A stretch of DNA of 64,000 nt from Cytophagales bacterium. Its GTDB lineage: Bacteria > Bacteroidota > Bacteroidia > Cytophagales > Thermoflexibacteraceae. How positions within the stretch are numbered: position 1 is the first letter of the stretch; the number at the start of each line of letters is the position of its first letter. This document shows, one piece after another, positions 16,865-25,955 of the stretch. Both the position numbers and the translations under genes were made by a program. The stretch spans positions 62,001 through 126,000 of the forward strand of contig REAZ01000008.1 in the NCBI GenBank assembly GCA_004294445.1, in the 5' to 3' direction. The notes under the pieces were generated by a model, which did no database searches, was not told where the DNA came from, and saw only the letters and a list, made by a program, of their open reading frames with translations.

Positions 16865-17247
16865 TGGAAGACTTTTATCACCCGCCCGATCATTTTATTC
16901 CCGAAATTCGCTTTAATGCTTCCACAGGAGAATTGAGCATTTCAGGAGAATCTTTTCATGAATATTCGGTAGAATTTTACCAGCCTGTGTTTCAGTGGCT
17001 GAGAGATTTTTTGGCTATCCCTAATCAAAAGATTACAATGAGTTTCCGCATGACCTATTTTAATACGAATACGTCGCGCCGTTTCTTAGAAGTTTTCGAT
17101 ATGTTGGAAGAATATGAGAAAAATAACAAGGGATGTGTTACTATCAATTGGTATTATAAGGCACATGATATAGACATGAAGGAAAGTGGAGAGGAGTACA
17201 TAGCAGATACAAACGTAGAAATCAATCTGATACCCTATGTGGTATAG
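16864..17247 (+). CDS. SiaC family regulatory phosphoprotein (DUF1987)
   Basis: 127 residues. SiaC is the phospho-switch of the SiaABCD pathway. The motif FRMTYFNTNTSRRFLEVF contains the conserved threonine region phosphorylated by SiaB in characterised systems. N-terminal HFIPEIRF and GELSISGESFHE are family-typical. Coupled to siaB by a one-base overlap and closed by a hairpin terminator. Its downstream target in this organism is not visible here. A SpoIIE phosphatase at 37938 is a possible dephosphorylating partner. Confidence 0.9.
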   Translation: MEDFYHPPDHFIPEIRFNASTGELSISGESFHEYSVEFYQPVFQWLRDFLAIPNQKITMSFRMTYFNTNTSRRFLEVFDMLEEYEKNNKGCVTINWYYKAHDIDMKESGEEYIADTNVEINLIPYVV

Positions 17248-17255
17248 GAATTTTT

Positions 17256-17292
17256 CATAAAAGGCGACATTTTTTCAATGCCGCCTTTTATG
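17256..17292. terminator. Bidirectional terminator after siaC
   Basis: CATAAAAGGCG and CGCCTTTTATG pair around an inner CATT/AATG stem (17256-17292), between convergent siaC and skp genes. Confidence 0.8.
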
Positions 17293-17301
17293 AGGTTTTT
17301 C

Positions 17302-17865
17302 TTAGTTCTTTTTTTCAGGAGTACTGCTTGTAGGCTTGGCAACTGGGATTGGCGTGCCGCCTAATTTGGTAATTACCTTGTTGGTGATGTTATGCTCTTC
17401 TTTGGCAAACAGCAAAATAGGCACACCCGAAGCATCGGTACTTAGCACAAAATCAAAATTTTCTGCTTTAGAGATTTCGTCTATTGCTTTTTGGATTTTA
17501 TCAAAAACAGGAGCTAATAGGTCTTGTTGTTTCTTCTGCACGTCTTGCTGGGCTTTCTGCTGAAACTCTTGCAAACTTTGGTTAAGTGTCTGCAATTCTT
17601 TTTGTCTTTGCTCTAATACTACAGGAGCCAATGTTTTTTCCTCTTTCATATAGGCTTGATATTTGACCTCGAACTCTTTTTGCTTATTTTCCAATTCTTT
17701 GGAAAGTTGCGCACTGTACGCTTTGAGTTCGGCTTCAATTGTTTTTGCTTCGGGTAATTGCCCCAAAACAGCATCCGCACTTGTGTAACCAACTTTCATT
17801 TGGGCAGAAGTCTGTCCCAAAGAAATCACCATTATAAATGCAACTAAGGTGAGTAATTTTTTCAT
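17302..17865 (-). CDS. OmpH/Skp family periplasmic chaperone, copy 3
   Basis: 187 residues with a signal peptide (MKKLLTLVAFIMVISLGQ, cut near TSAQ). The mature part starts VGYTSADAVLGQLPEAKTIE, then a long Lys/Gln/Glu-rich coiled coil (~50-115), then the C-terminal segment FDFVLSTDASGVPILLFAKE. Skp trimers hold unfolded outer-membrane proteins on their way to BamA. It is closely similar along its length to the neighbour at 17901, indicating a recent tandem duplication, and has a unique Pro/Lys-rich tail. Last gene of the uppS-bamA-skp run. Confidence 0.9.
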   Translation of the reverse strand: MKKLLTLVAFIMVISLGQTSAQMKVGYTSADAVLGQLPEAKTIEAELKAYSAQLSKELENKQKEFEVKYQAYMKEEKTLAPVVLEQRQKELQTLNQSLQEFQQKAQQDVQKKQQDLLAPVFDKIQKAIDEISKAENFDFVLSTDASGVPILLFAKEEHNITNKVITKLGGTPIPVAKPTSSTPEKKN

Positions 17866-17900
17866 CTGAATTTGAGTTTTTTTAATGTTAAGATATAATT

Positions 17901-18434
17901 TTAATTTTTAGGAGCAACAATAGGGGTGCCGCCTAACTTGGTAATTACCTTGTTGGTAATATTATGTTCTTCTTTGGCATATAGCAAGATAGGTACTCCA
18001 GAGGCATCTGTGTTAAAAATAAAATCAAAACTTTCTGCTTTTGAGATTTCATCTATTGCGGTTTGGATTTTATCAAATACGGGTGTAAGTAGTTCCTGTT
18101 GCTTTTTTTGGTAGCCTTCTTGGGCTTTTTTCTGAAATTCGTCCATGCTTTCTTTGAGCGTTTGTAGTTCTTTTTCTCTCTGCTCCCTCACTACTACAGG
18201 CATCTTTGTGGAGTTAGCAACATAGTCCTGATATTTAGTTTGAAATTCTTTTTGCTTACTTTCTATTTCTTTGGTAAGCTGTGCGGTATATGCTTTGAGT
18301 TCGGCTTCGATAGTCTTCGCTTCGGGGAGTTGCCCCAATACAGCCTCTGCACTTGTGTAACCCAGCTTTTGGGCAAAATTTTGTCCCAAAGAAATCACCA
18401 TCATAAATACTGCAAAGGTGAATAATTTTTTCAT
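17901..18434 (-). CDS. OmpH/Skp family periplasmic chaperone, copy 2
   Basis: 177 residues with a signal peptide ending near FAQ. Starts LGYTSAEAVLGQLPEAKTIE and ends with FDFIFNTDASGVPILLYAKE, nearly the same as copy 3. The two genes are 35 bp apart. The 128-bp gap upstream carries a minus-strand TAGTTTTG element, so copies 2 and 3 may be transcribed independently of bamA. Role as for copy 3: periplasmic holdase for outer-membrane proteins. Confidence 0.9.
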   Translation of the reverse strand: MKKLFTFAVFMMVISLGQNFAQKLGYTSAEAVLGQLPEAKTIEAELKAYTAQLTKEIESKQKEFQTKYQDYVANSTKMPVVVREQREKELQTLKESMDEFQKKAQEGYQKKQQELLTPVFDKIQTAIDEISKAESFDFIFNTDASGVPILLYAKEEHNITNKVITKLGGTPIVAPKN

Positions 18435-18495
18435 CTGAATTTGGTTTAATGTTATAAAAATGGAAAATGTGCCAACAAAATTGGGTATTTATGCA

Positions 18496-18503
18496 CAAAA
18501 CTA
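18496..18503 (-). promoter_or_regulatory. Candidate internal promoter element for skp copies 2 and 3
   Basis: Reads TAGTTTTG on the minus strand, matching TAnnTTTG, 61 bp before the copy 2 start. No clear -33 box, so tentative. Confidence 0.35.
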
Positions 18504-18562
18504 CAATTTATGCACCACTAATTTGGGAGGCTTTGTAAAAATTGTTAATTATGCGAATGCTT

Positions 18563-19096
18563 TTACTTCTTTTCTTTGGGTTTTAAGCCCAATTCTTCTA
18601 TCACTATTTCAGTGTAATTGTGGGTGGGGTCAGAATAGACCATACTCAAATCTCCTGCTTTATCAAAAATGAAACTCAATTTGCGTTTACGTGCCACTTT
18701 GGCGATAGCTTCAGCCAGTTTATCTTGGATAGGTTTCATTAGTTCTACTCTTTTTTGGAATAATAGCCCTTCTACGCCAAAAATTTTTGTTTGAAAATCT
18801 CGTATTTCTTTTTCCTTTGCCTCCAAATCTGCCATTCGCTGTTTTTTCATGTCATCTGTGAATAGTAGTTTTTCGGCTTCGAAATCCAGTCGCATTTTAG
18901 ATAGCTCTTTTCCTTTGTCCTCTAATTCTTTTTGCCACTGCTCACTCATCTTGTCAAGTTCACTTTGTGCTATGGCATATTCGGGCATTTTTTCTACAAT
19001 TAGCTGCGTATCTACATAGCCAAAACGCTGTGCATCCGCATGAAAGCTATAATATGTGAGTGCAAATAATACGAAAAAAAGTTTTTTCATCTTCAT
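18563..19096 (-). CDS. OmpH/Skp family periplasmic chaperone, copy 1 (diverged)
   Basis: 177 residues from the ATG at 19096 (or 19090); the frame is open further upstream, but that part overlaps the end of bamA and precedes the obvious signal peptide KKLFFVLFALTYYSFHADAQ. The mature chain begins RFGYVDTQLIVEKMPEYAIA, the classic Bacteroidota OmpH start, with a charged coiled coil and an end of LSFIFDKAGDLSMVYSDPTH. It is much more diverged from the other two copies. Position directly after bamA is the conserved location for skp. Confidence 0.9.
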   Translation of the reverse strand: MKMKKLFFVLFALTYYSFHADAQRFGYVDTQLIVEKMPEYAIAQSELDKMSEQWQKELEDKGKELSKMRLDFEAEKLLFTDDMKKQRMADLEAKEKEIRDFQTKIFGVEGLLFQKRVELMKPIQDKLAEAIAKVARKRKLSFIFDKAGDLSMVYSDPTHNYTEIVIEELGLKPKEKK

Positions 19097-19127
19097 TTCA
19101 TTAAGTATTCCTATTAAAATTAGCGTT

Positions 19128-21677
19128 TTACCTGACGGGCTGCCCAATAGTGAAGTGGAACTGACCACCGTTTACCCCTGTAGCACCCGGTACTTGGTCA
19201 AAGCCATAAGCCCAATCGATACCAAGCATACCAAAAGCGGGCATAAATATTCTTGCTCCTACTCCAGCAGACCTTTTCAAATCGAATGGATTAAAATCGG
19301 CAAATCTTGCCCAGTTATTGCCCCCTTCGGCAAAACCAAGCACAAAAATAGTAGCAGATTGTGCCAAAGAAAGCGGATAACGCATCTCCAATACGAATTT
19401 ATTGTAAATAATACCCCCTTGACCGCCACTATTGGTACTTTTATAAATCAATGCTCCGTTGCCATCTGATTGCAGAGGAATTACGGATTGGTCTTGGTAG
19501 CCACGCAAAGAGATGATCTCCGTACCGAGCAAGAAGTTGTTAAAAGTCATACCACTTCCACCTAATACGAAGCGTTCAAAAGGACTGATAGGTACTGATT
19601 TGTTATAAGCCCCCATCAGACCCATGTGCGCACGAGCCGCAATTACTAACTTACCAACAATTTGCTGATACCATGTGTTGTCAAACATCCATTTGTAGTA
19701 TTCCACCCACTTCGCCCCGCTCGTCCTTGAGAATAGGTCTTGCCCTGTTAGCAGTGAGTAGGGAGGGGTAAAATTCATACTCAAAGAAACTGTAGAGCCT
19801 GAGCGAGGAAACTGCACATTATCAATACTATTGCGAGAAATAGTGGTATTAAAAGTGATACTATTGTATTTACCATCACCAAGACTACCTATGCCCCCTT
19901 GTATGAAATTGTTTAGGTTATAGTGCTGATAGCCCAAAGAGTTGCTCATGACGAACCAGTCGTCTGGGAAGGTGAGCCTTCGCATCAAACTTGTATTGAT
20001 ACCCGTAATTTGCAAAGAGCCAAGTACCTGATTAGTAGCAGTAATAGTACGACTTACCGAGTGATTGACAGCTACAGTAAAGCCATTAGGCTTATTTCCG
20101 CCAAGCCAAGGTTCTGTAAAAGTGATGGAGTAGTTTTGGAATCGGCGACCATTTGCCTGTACCCTCAACGCCAATTTCTGACCATCTCCTTGCGGAATGC
20201 CTCTCCAATCTTTGAACTTGAGAAACTTTTTCATCGAGAAATTATTCAACACCAAGCCTACAGTGCCTACAAAGCCAAAATATCCACCCCAGCCGCCTGA
20301 TAGCTCTATTTGATCGCTTGGGCGTTCCTCTACGCCATAGTTTATATCTACAGTGCCTTCTGACATATTGGGTGCAGGATTGATGGCAATTTTTTCGGGG
20401 TCAAAGTAGTTGAGGGCTGCTATTTCTCTTTGCGTACGAATAATATCAGACCGACTAAACTTGGCACCAGGGACGGTGCGAAGTTCTCTGTGAATTACGT
20501 GGTCGCTTGTGCGAGTATTTCCTCTCAAATTAATCTTATTAATATTTGCTTGTTCCCCTTCGAATATACGCATTTCTATATCGATAGAGTCTTCATCTAC
20601 TTGCACTTCAACGGGTTCTACATTGAAGAAAAGGTAGCCATCGTCCATATAGAGTGAGGTTACGTCAGAGGAAGTGGGGCTGTAGTTAAGGCGTTTGCTC
20701 ATGTCTTCGGGGTCATAAACATCTCCTTTGCTAATGCCTAATACCTGCCCAAGAATCGTATCTGAATAAACTGTGTTGCCAACCCATTTAATATTTCGGT
20801 AATAGAATTTTTTACCCTCGTCTATTTTTATTTTGATGCCTACTAATTCTTCATTTACATCAAAGACGGAATCAAAGTCAATACTTGCGTTTCTGTAGCC
20901 GTTCTTATTATAAAATGATAGGACGTTATCTTTGTCTTTGTCAAATTCTTTTTGTGTAAACTTAGAGGGAGAAAATATCCTACCAAAGCGTTTTTCTTTG
21001 GTCTTTTTTAACTTTCGTTTGATAGTTTTCTCTGGGAAAGCACTTACGCCTTCCATTTCTATCTTGCTGATTTTCACTTTGCTACCTTTATCTATATTGA
21101 TTTTAAGGTAGGCTTGATTGGCTCGGGCTAAGAGTGTATCTTTCTGGGGAACAATAAGCACTTTGGCGTTTTTAAATCCTTTTTCGGCATAATGATTACG
21201 AATTTTATTCTCGGCTACTTTCATCATAGACTCATTGATAATCTTGCCTTTGACGAGTTTTATCTTGTCGTTTAATGTTTCTTGTTGCCCTTTTCGAACT
21301 CCCTCAAATACAGTTCGGGAGAGGCGTGGTCGCTCTTTGACTGAAATTTCCAAAAATACCTTATCGCCTTCTACTTTGGTAATATCGAGCTTGGCATCGC
21401 CAATAATGCCACTTTTCCAAAGTTTGCGTACCACGTTGCTTGTTTCCTCGCTTGGAATTTTAATTTTATCGCCTTCTTTGAGTCCACACATATTTAAGAG
21501 TGCATTTCTATCCAAAAATTCAGACCCTACCACAGTAATTCCTCCGATGATATAATCTTGGGGCTTGGCGTAATCCACTTCTATTTTTCTATTCTTATTG
21601 TAACCAAGACCTATTTTTTGTGCTTGTACTAATAAGGGGGCTATGATTGATAAAATGATAAATACTATTTTTCTCAT
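19128..21677 (-). CDS. bamA: Outer-membrane protein assembly factor BamA
   Basis: 849 residues. Central component of the outer-membrane beta-barrel insertase. A signal peptide (~1-19) is followed by POTRA domains; the first begins IIGGITVVGSEFLDRNALLN, with later repeats starting near VFEGVRKGQ, ISKIEMEGV, YRNIKWVGN and INKINLRGN, giving five. The C-terminal half is the barrel, with VRGF-like motif SLRGYQDQSVIPL and the terminal strand GQFHFTIGQPVR. Length matches Bacteroidota BamA. It lies 11 bp after uppS and upstream of three skp genes. Confidence 0.97.
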   Translation of the reverse strand: MRKIVFIILSIIAPLLVQAQKIGLGYNKNRKIEVDYAKPQDYIIGGITVVGSEFLDRNALLNMCGLKEGDKIKIPSEETSNVVRKLWKSGIIGDAKLDITKVEGDKVFLEISVKERPRLSRTVFEGVRKGQQETLNDKIKLVKGKIINESMMKVAENKIRNHYAEKGFKNAKVLIVPQKDTLLARANQAYLKINIDKGSKVKISKIEMEGVSAFPEKTIKRKLKKTKEKRFGRIFSPSKFTQKEFDKDKDNVLSFYNKNGYRNASIDFDSVFDVNEELVGIKIKIDEGKKFYYRNIKWVGNTVYSDTILGQVLGISKGDVYDPEDMSKRLNYSPTSSDVTSLYMDDGYLFFNVEPVEVQVDEDSIDIEMRIFEGEQANINKINLRGNTRTSDHVIHRELRTVPGAKFSRSDIIRTQREIAALNYFDPEKIAINPAPNMSEGTVDINYGVEERPSDQIELSGGWGGYFGFVGTVGLVLNNFSMKKFLKFKDWRGIPQGDGQKLALRVQANGRRFQNYSITFTEPWLGGNKPNGFTVAVNHSVSRTITATNQVLGSLQITGINTSLMRRLTFPDDWFVMSNSLGYQHYNLNNFIQGGIGSLGDGKYNSITFNTTISRNSIDNVQFPRSGSTVSLSMNFTPPYSLLTGQDLFSRTSGAKWVEYYKWMFDNTWYQQIVGKLVIAARAHMGLMGAYNKSVPISPFERFVLGGSGMTFNNFLLGTEIISLRGYQDQSVIPLQSDGNGALIYKSTNSGGQGGIIYNKFVLEMRYPLSLAQSATIFVLGFAEGGNNWARFADFNPFDLKRSAGVGARIFMPAFGMLGIDWAYGFDQVPGATGVNGGQFHFTIGQPVR

Positions 21678-21688
21678 TACAATTCTTC

Positions 21689-22453
21689 TTAAGATTCGTT
21701 GTTTGTGGTAGTTACTGTTTTTATTTGCTCACTTGTTTTGCCAAACCTTCTTTCTCGGCGTTGGAAGTCAAGAATTGCCTCAAACAAATGCTGCTTGCGG
21801 AAATCAGGCCAATACAAGTTTTCCATGATATACAGCTCGGCATAAGCCAACTGCCAAAGCATAAAGTTACTAATCCGATAATCGCCGCCTGTGCGAATCA
21901 TTAAATCTACATCAGGGGCAAAGTGCGTAGATAAGTAGTTGGAAAAGAGGGCTTCGTCTATGTCTTCCGTATGAATTTTGCCTTGCTTTACCTGCTCGGC
22001 TATTTTCTTTGTTGCCTCCAAAATATCCCACTTCCCACTATAGCTGATGGCAATGATAAGATGAAGTCCTGTATTGAGTTTGGTAGCATCTATGGCGGTA
22101 TTGAGTTGTTGCTGAGTAGATTTGGGTAGGTCAGAAACATCTCCGATACTGAATAGCTTTACATTGTTTTTCATTAACGTAGGCAACTCATCTTTGATAG
22201 CATCTACTAACAAACCCATAAGGGCTTCCACTTCTGCCCTTGGGCGAGTCCAGTTTTCTGTGGAAAAAGCATACAAAGTTAGGTATTTCACATTTATTTC
22301 ACCGCAACCTTCAGATATTTCCCGCACTGCTTGTATAGCGTTCCTATGCCCAAAAACACGAGCCATTCCCTTCTTCTTTGCCCACCTGCCATTTCCGTCC
22401 ATAATAACTGCTATGTGCTTGGGGATAAGCGTTTTATCTATCAAATCTTTCAT
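21689..22453 (-). CDS. uppS: Isoprenyl transferase / undecaprenyl diphosphate synthase
   Basis: 254 residues. Makes the C55 carrier lipid for peptidoglycan and O-antigen. The N-terminal signature HIAVIMDGNGRWAKKKG contains the catalytic Asp; YLTLYAFSTENWTRP and DLMIRTGGDYRISNFMLWQ are the other conserved blocks, with FRKQHLFEAILDFQRRERRFG at the end. Immediately followed by bamA, a gene order shared by many Bacteroidota. The 250-bp upstream gap shows no clear promoter element. Confidence 0.97.
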   Translation of the reverse strand: MKDLIDKTLIPKHIAVIMDGNGRWAKKKGMARVFGHRNAIQAVREISEGCGEINVKYLTLYAFSTENWTRPRAEVEALMGLLVDAIKDELPTLMKNNVKLFSIGDVSDLPKSTQQQLNTAIDATKLNTGLHLIIAISYSGKWDILEATKKIAEQVKQGKIHTEDIDEALFSNYLSTHFAPDVDLMIRTGGDYRISNFMLWQLAYAELYIMENLYWPDFRKQHLFEAILDFQRRERRFGKTSEQIKTVTTTNNES

Positions 22454-22664
22454 CTACCTTTCCTTAATTATGCTTAGTGATATGGGGTTCGTAGCCTGAC
22501 GAAAGCTGATGTTAGCACATGAAAATAGCGAAATATCTAACAATCCAAACTAAAACCGCCCGCAATTTAAGAAAATATTTGTCAAACGTCTTTAAATTTT
22601 ATGCTAAAACATTTTGAATCGACTGTTGAATTTTGTTAAAGAGAGGGAATTATGGGTTAAAATG

Positions 22665-22696
22665 CAAATACCACCTTCCAAAAGGGGTGGTATTTG
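22665..22696. terminator. Terminator downstream of pheT
   Basis: CAAATACCACC (22665-22675) and GGTGGTATTTG (22686-22696) form a perfect 11-bp stem with a 10-nt loop just past the pheT stop codon. Confidence 0.75.
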
Positions 22697-22704
22697 CGAT
22701 ATAA

Positions 22705-25137
22705 CTACTTCCTAATGACCGCTCCTAATTTTTCCTCGAAGGCAGCGATGAGCTTGGTCATGGTCTTATCTATTACTTCTTCTGTGAGGGTTTGATTGGG
22801 GTCTAAAAGTGAAAAGCTTACGGAATAAGATTTTTTGTCTACTCCTATATTTTCACCCTCATACACATCAAAAACATTTACGCCCTGTAGCAAACTGCGT
22901 TCTGTTTGCATGGCTAAGTTTTCTATTTCTTTGAAAGTGAGTTTTTTATCTATCACCAAAGACAAATCCCTACGCACTTCGGGGAACTTCGGCGGCTCGC
23001 TTACGTTGCGTTTTAGGTTTATTTGTCCCATCAGCCTTTCCCACTCTATTTCCGCATAAAAAACTTCTTGCTTGATGTCGAAAGTCTTCGTAATATTTTT
23101 GTGTAGCAAGCCAAAGCGGGCTATTTCTTTCTTTTGGAAACTAATAGACAAACCGTAATCAAAAATATCTGTAGAAATTTCTGTTTGGTTTATTTTATTG
23201 ATATTCAAAAAGTTAAAAACTTTTGCTACTATAGCACCCAAATCAAAGAAATTTACCTTTGCGGCTTTCTCCTGCCATGTTTCGCTCACTTGGCTGCCCG
23301 TAAAGAAAATAGATAACTGCTCTCTTTCCAAATACATATTTTTGCCTTCTTCTTTGGTAATTTTACTATAAATCTTACCAAATTCAAATAGTTTCAAATC
23401 TTTCTGGCGGCGATTGAGGTTGTGCAGAACAGAGTCTAAGCCTGTGAAAACCAATGACCTACGCATCACTGCCAAATCTGTACTTAGCGGATTGAGCATT
23501 TCCACATCTTGTTCGTTTTTGAAAGATGCTAAGTTTTCCCAATGACTTGCTTTGGTAAAAGAGTTCGTCATTATCTGATTAAGTCCGTTTGCAGCAAGGA
23601 GTTGCGTTAAGTTCCATTTGATTTTGTCGGCATCCAAGGCTGGAAACTCTGCCAAGAAATCCGAACTATACTTATCCTTGAGTTCGATATTTTCGAAACC
23701 ATAAATTCGCAAAATTTCTTCGGTAATATCCGCACTTCGCTCTACATCTACTCGGTACGGCGGTACAGAAACTTGTATTTCTTCGCCATTATCGTTCAAA
23801 ACTTCTATTTCTAAGCCTGCCAGCGTTTGTTTAATCCATTCTCTATCAATTACTTTGCCTATCAATCTATCAATATTTTTGTATTTGACAGAAAAAACTC
23901 GGTTAGGAATAGGGTTTGGATAAATATCGATAACTTCAGAGGAAATCTCTCCCCCGCACACTTCTTTGATGAGCAAGGCGGCACGCTTGAGGGCATAGAC
24001 CGTTCCGTTAGGGTCTGTGCCGCGCGCGAAGCGAAAAGAGGCATCAGTTACTAAGCCATGAACCTGCGAACTTTTGCGAATGTAAGTAGTTGAGAAATAG
24101 GCACTTTCCAAGAAAACAGCCGTTGTGTTTTCTGAAATACCTGAATCTATGCCACCAAAAATACCCCCAATACACATTGGTTTTTCTTCGCCATCGCAAA
24201 TCATTAAGTCGTTTTGGCTTAATTTTCTTTCTACTTTGTCTAAGGTCTTGAAAGGTGTATTTTGGGCTAAAGTTTTGACAATCACCTTATTTTTAGCGAT
24301 TTTTGCCAAATCGAAGGCGTGGAGGGGCTGCCCCAATTCGTGCAAAATATAATTCGTAATGTCCACCACATTATTAATAGGTGAAAGCCCGATAGATTTC
24401 AGCCTATTTTTGAGCCAATTCGGTGATTCTTTGACGGCAATTCCCGAAATAACTACCCCCGAATAGCGTGGGCAGGCTTCAGTATTTTCTACCATCACTT
24501 CTATTGGCGAATTGGTATTGTCTATGCCGAAATCTTGCAAAGAAGGCAAGCATAAATCTCTGTTTAACAGCACTTTCAAATCTCTTGCTACACCGTAGTG
24601 AGATGCTGCATCAGCATGATTTGGCGTTAAGCCAATGGAAAAAACCTTGTCAGTTTCCAAGTTAAAATATTTGGCGGCAGGCGTACCGTTTGGCAAAGTA
24701 GTATCTAAAACCATGATTCCGTCATGCGATTTGCCCAAGCCAATTTCATCTTCGGCGCAAATCATGCCTTCGGAAACTGCCCCACGAATTTTTGCTTTTT
24801 TTATCGTAAAAGGCTCTCCTACTGTGGGGTACAAAGTAGCCCCGACAGTAGCAACTACTACTTTCTGTCCTGCGGCTACATTGGGCGCACCGCAAACTAT
24901 CGGAGAGATTTGCCCGTTGCCAATATCTACAGTAGTGATGCTCAATTTGTCGGCATCGGGGTGCTTCTCGCAGGTCAGCACCTGCCCAATGACCATGCCT
25001 TCTAAGCCACCTTTGATAGTTTCGTAGTTTTCAATGCTTTCTACTTCCAAGCCTACATTAGTGAGCATTTTACCAACTTCTTCGGCAGGTTCGTCAAGGG
25101 AAATAAATTGTTTGAGCCAAGCAAGAGAGATATTCAT
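22705..25137 (-). CDS. pheT: Phenylalanine--tRNA ligase beta subunit
   Basis: 810 residues, the family length. Partners with PheS (not in window) to charge tRNA-Phe. Domains in order: N-terminal B1, tRNA-binding OB fold (~40-150, with EKHPDADKLSITTVDIG), B3/B4 editing domain with SIGLTPNHADA and HAFDLAKI, B5 with SADITEEILRIYGFENI, catalytic-like region, and the C-terminal FDX anticodon-binding domain with PPKFPEVRRDLSLVI. Complete and unremarkable. Its upstream neighbour is a patch of gene debris. Confidence 0.97.
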   Translation of the reverse strand: MNISLAWLKQFISLDEPAEEVGKMLTNVGLEVESIENYETIKGGLEGMVIGQVLTCEKHPDADKLSITTVDIGNGQISPIVCGAPNVAAGQKVVVATVGATLYPTVGEPFTIKKAKIRGAVSEGMICAEDEIGLGKSHDGIMVLDTTLPNGTPAAKYFNLETDKVFSIGLTPNHADAASHYGVARDLKVLLNRDLCLPSLQDFGIDNTNSPIEVMVENTEACPRYSGVVISGIAVKESPNWLKNRLKSIGLSPINNVVDITNYILHELGQPLHAFDLAKIAKNKVIVKTLAQNTPFKTLDKVERKLSQNDLMICDGEEKPMCIGGIFGGIDSGISENTTAVFLESAYFSTTYIRKSSQVHGLVTDASFRFARGTDPNGTVYALKRAALLIKEVCGGEISSEVIDIYPNPIPNRVFSVKYKNIDRLIGKVIDREWIKQTLAGLEIEVLNDNGEEIQVSVPPYRVDVERSADITEEILRIYGFENIELKDKYSSDFLAEFPALDADKIKWNLTQLLAANGLNQIMTNSFTKASHWENLASFKNEQDVEMLNPLSTDLAVMRRSLVFTGLDSVLHNLNRRQKDLKLFEFGKIYSKITKEEGKNMYLEREQLSIFFTGSQVSETWQEKAAKVNFFDLGAIVAKVFNFLNINKINQTEISTDIFDYGLSISFQKKEIARFGLLHKNITKTFDIKQEVFYAEIEWERLMGQINLKRNVSEPPKFPEVRRDLSLVIDKKLTFKEIENLAMQTERSLLQGVNVFDVYEGENIGVDKKSYSVSFSLLDPNQTLTEEVIDKTMTKLIAAFEEKLGAVIRK

Positions 25138-25183
25138 TTTTTGAAATTAGTAAATTATATGTTTATTTTTTGGGACTGCAATT

Positions 25184-25399
25184 TTAAGGAAAAAAAATGA
25201 AAGGAATAGATTTAACCCCAATTTCTCCGCTAAAATCTTTGCTGTTATTACTGATGAGTTCGCATTTGGAAATTTTTGCAGTGGCTAAAATAATTGCGTC
25301 TGGTAGCTTTATGGAATATCTTTGCCGTATTGCAATCACCTCTCTTACGGTGCTTTCATACCCATTCACTGCGGATTTGAGTTTGCCAAACGGAAGCAT
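25184..25399 (-). pseudogene. C-terminal remnant of a PIN-domain (VapC-like) toxin
   Basis: 71 codons resembling only the second half of a PIN RNase: VREVIAIRQRYSIKLPDAIILATA followed by LISNNSKDF, which are the third and fourth acidic-site regions. The N-terminal strand with the first catalytic Asp (usually L-L-D-T-N) and the central Glu are missing. A TGA lies in frame nine codons upstream, so the fragment cannot simply extend. It partly overlaps the antitoxin-like ORF in another frame. Most likely a deleted toxin gene without activity. Confidence 0.6.
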
Positions 25400-25604
25400 C
25401 TTTGATTTGACTAAAAATATTCAATGCCTGCACTTCTAATAGTTGAAGTTTTATTTTTTCTTTTTGGCTAAGTTCTTTGTTTTGTTTGACTTCTTGCACT
25501 AAAAAGTTTAATAAAAACAACTTTTCATCCACATCAATTTGTTTGATGAGGTCTATAATTTGGGGCATAGTAAGCCTGAGATGATAGGCTGATATATTTT
25601 GCAT
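25356..25604 (-). CDS. Antitoxin-like small protein upstream of the broken PIN toxin
   Basis: 82 codons; the start may instead be the ATG at 25568, giving MPQIIDLIKQIDVDEKLF. It is helical and charged with an end of DASVWQTQIRSEWV, a layout seen in small antitoxins placed just before PIN toxins. Its 3' end overlaps the toxin remnant by 44 bp, more than usual, suggesting that the junction was formed by deletion. It may be an intact antitoxin left without its toxin, or truncated itself. Confidence 0.45.
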   Translation of the reverse strand: MQNISAYHLRLTMPQIIDLIKQIDVDEKLFLLNFLVQEVKQNKELSQKEKIKLQLLEVQALNIFSQIKDASVWQTQIRSEWV

Positions 25605-25658
25605 AGCTATCCTTTTTCTCTTTTTAACGTAAGGTAATTTTTTGAGTTCCCAATGGGT

Positions 25659-25841
25659 TCATAAATTATTTGAAATAGCAAACCTAACTGACCTATTTAC
25701 GCCACTTTTTATATGTTTCCATTTGTTGTTTTTTCTTTCATGGTCTTTATTTTTATTCGAAAATACTTCCCTAACCGAATCCTCTTTGAAATCAGGGGAG
25801 TCGAGCGCATCAAAATTAAAATCTTCGAATAGTTTTTTCAT
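25659..25841 (-). pseudogene. N-terminal fragment of a restriction-enzyme-like protein
   Basis: The first ~26 codons, MKKLFEDFNFDALDSPDFKE then DSVREV, match the opening of type I/II restriction-enzyme-like proteins, in which the N-terminal segment precedes a nuclease fold. After that the frame turns into unrelated Lys/Asn-rich sequence and stops at residue 60. No continuation is visible in other frames. I call it a truncated remnant; identification rests on my recognition of the opening motif only. Confidence 0.45.
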
Positions 25842-25955
25842 AAACTTGGACTAATTCACCCAAATAAGTGCTTATTTTCCCAAAATTATAAAATTTTTCA
25901 TAGTTTTAGGCTTGTTTATGAAGGAATGTAATCGCGTGCTTAATTTTTTTTGAAA

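Noticed and set aside
25197-25439. Plus-strand ORF opposite the PIN remnant
   Set aside because: Antisense shadow; the minus strand has the recognisable PIN C-terminal motifs.
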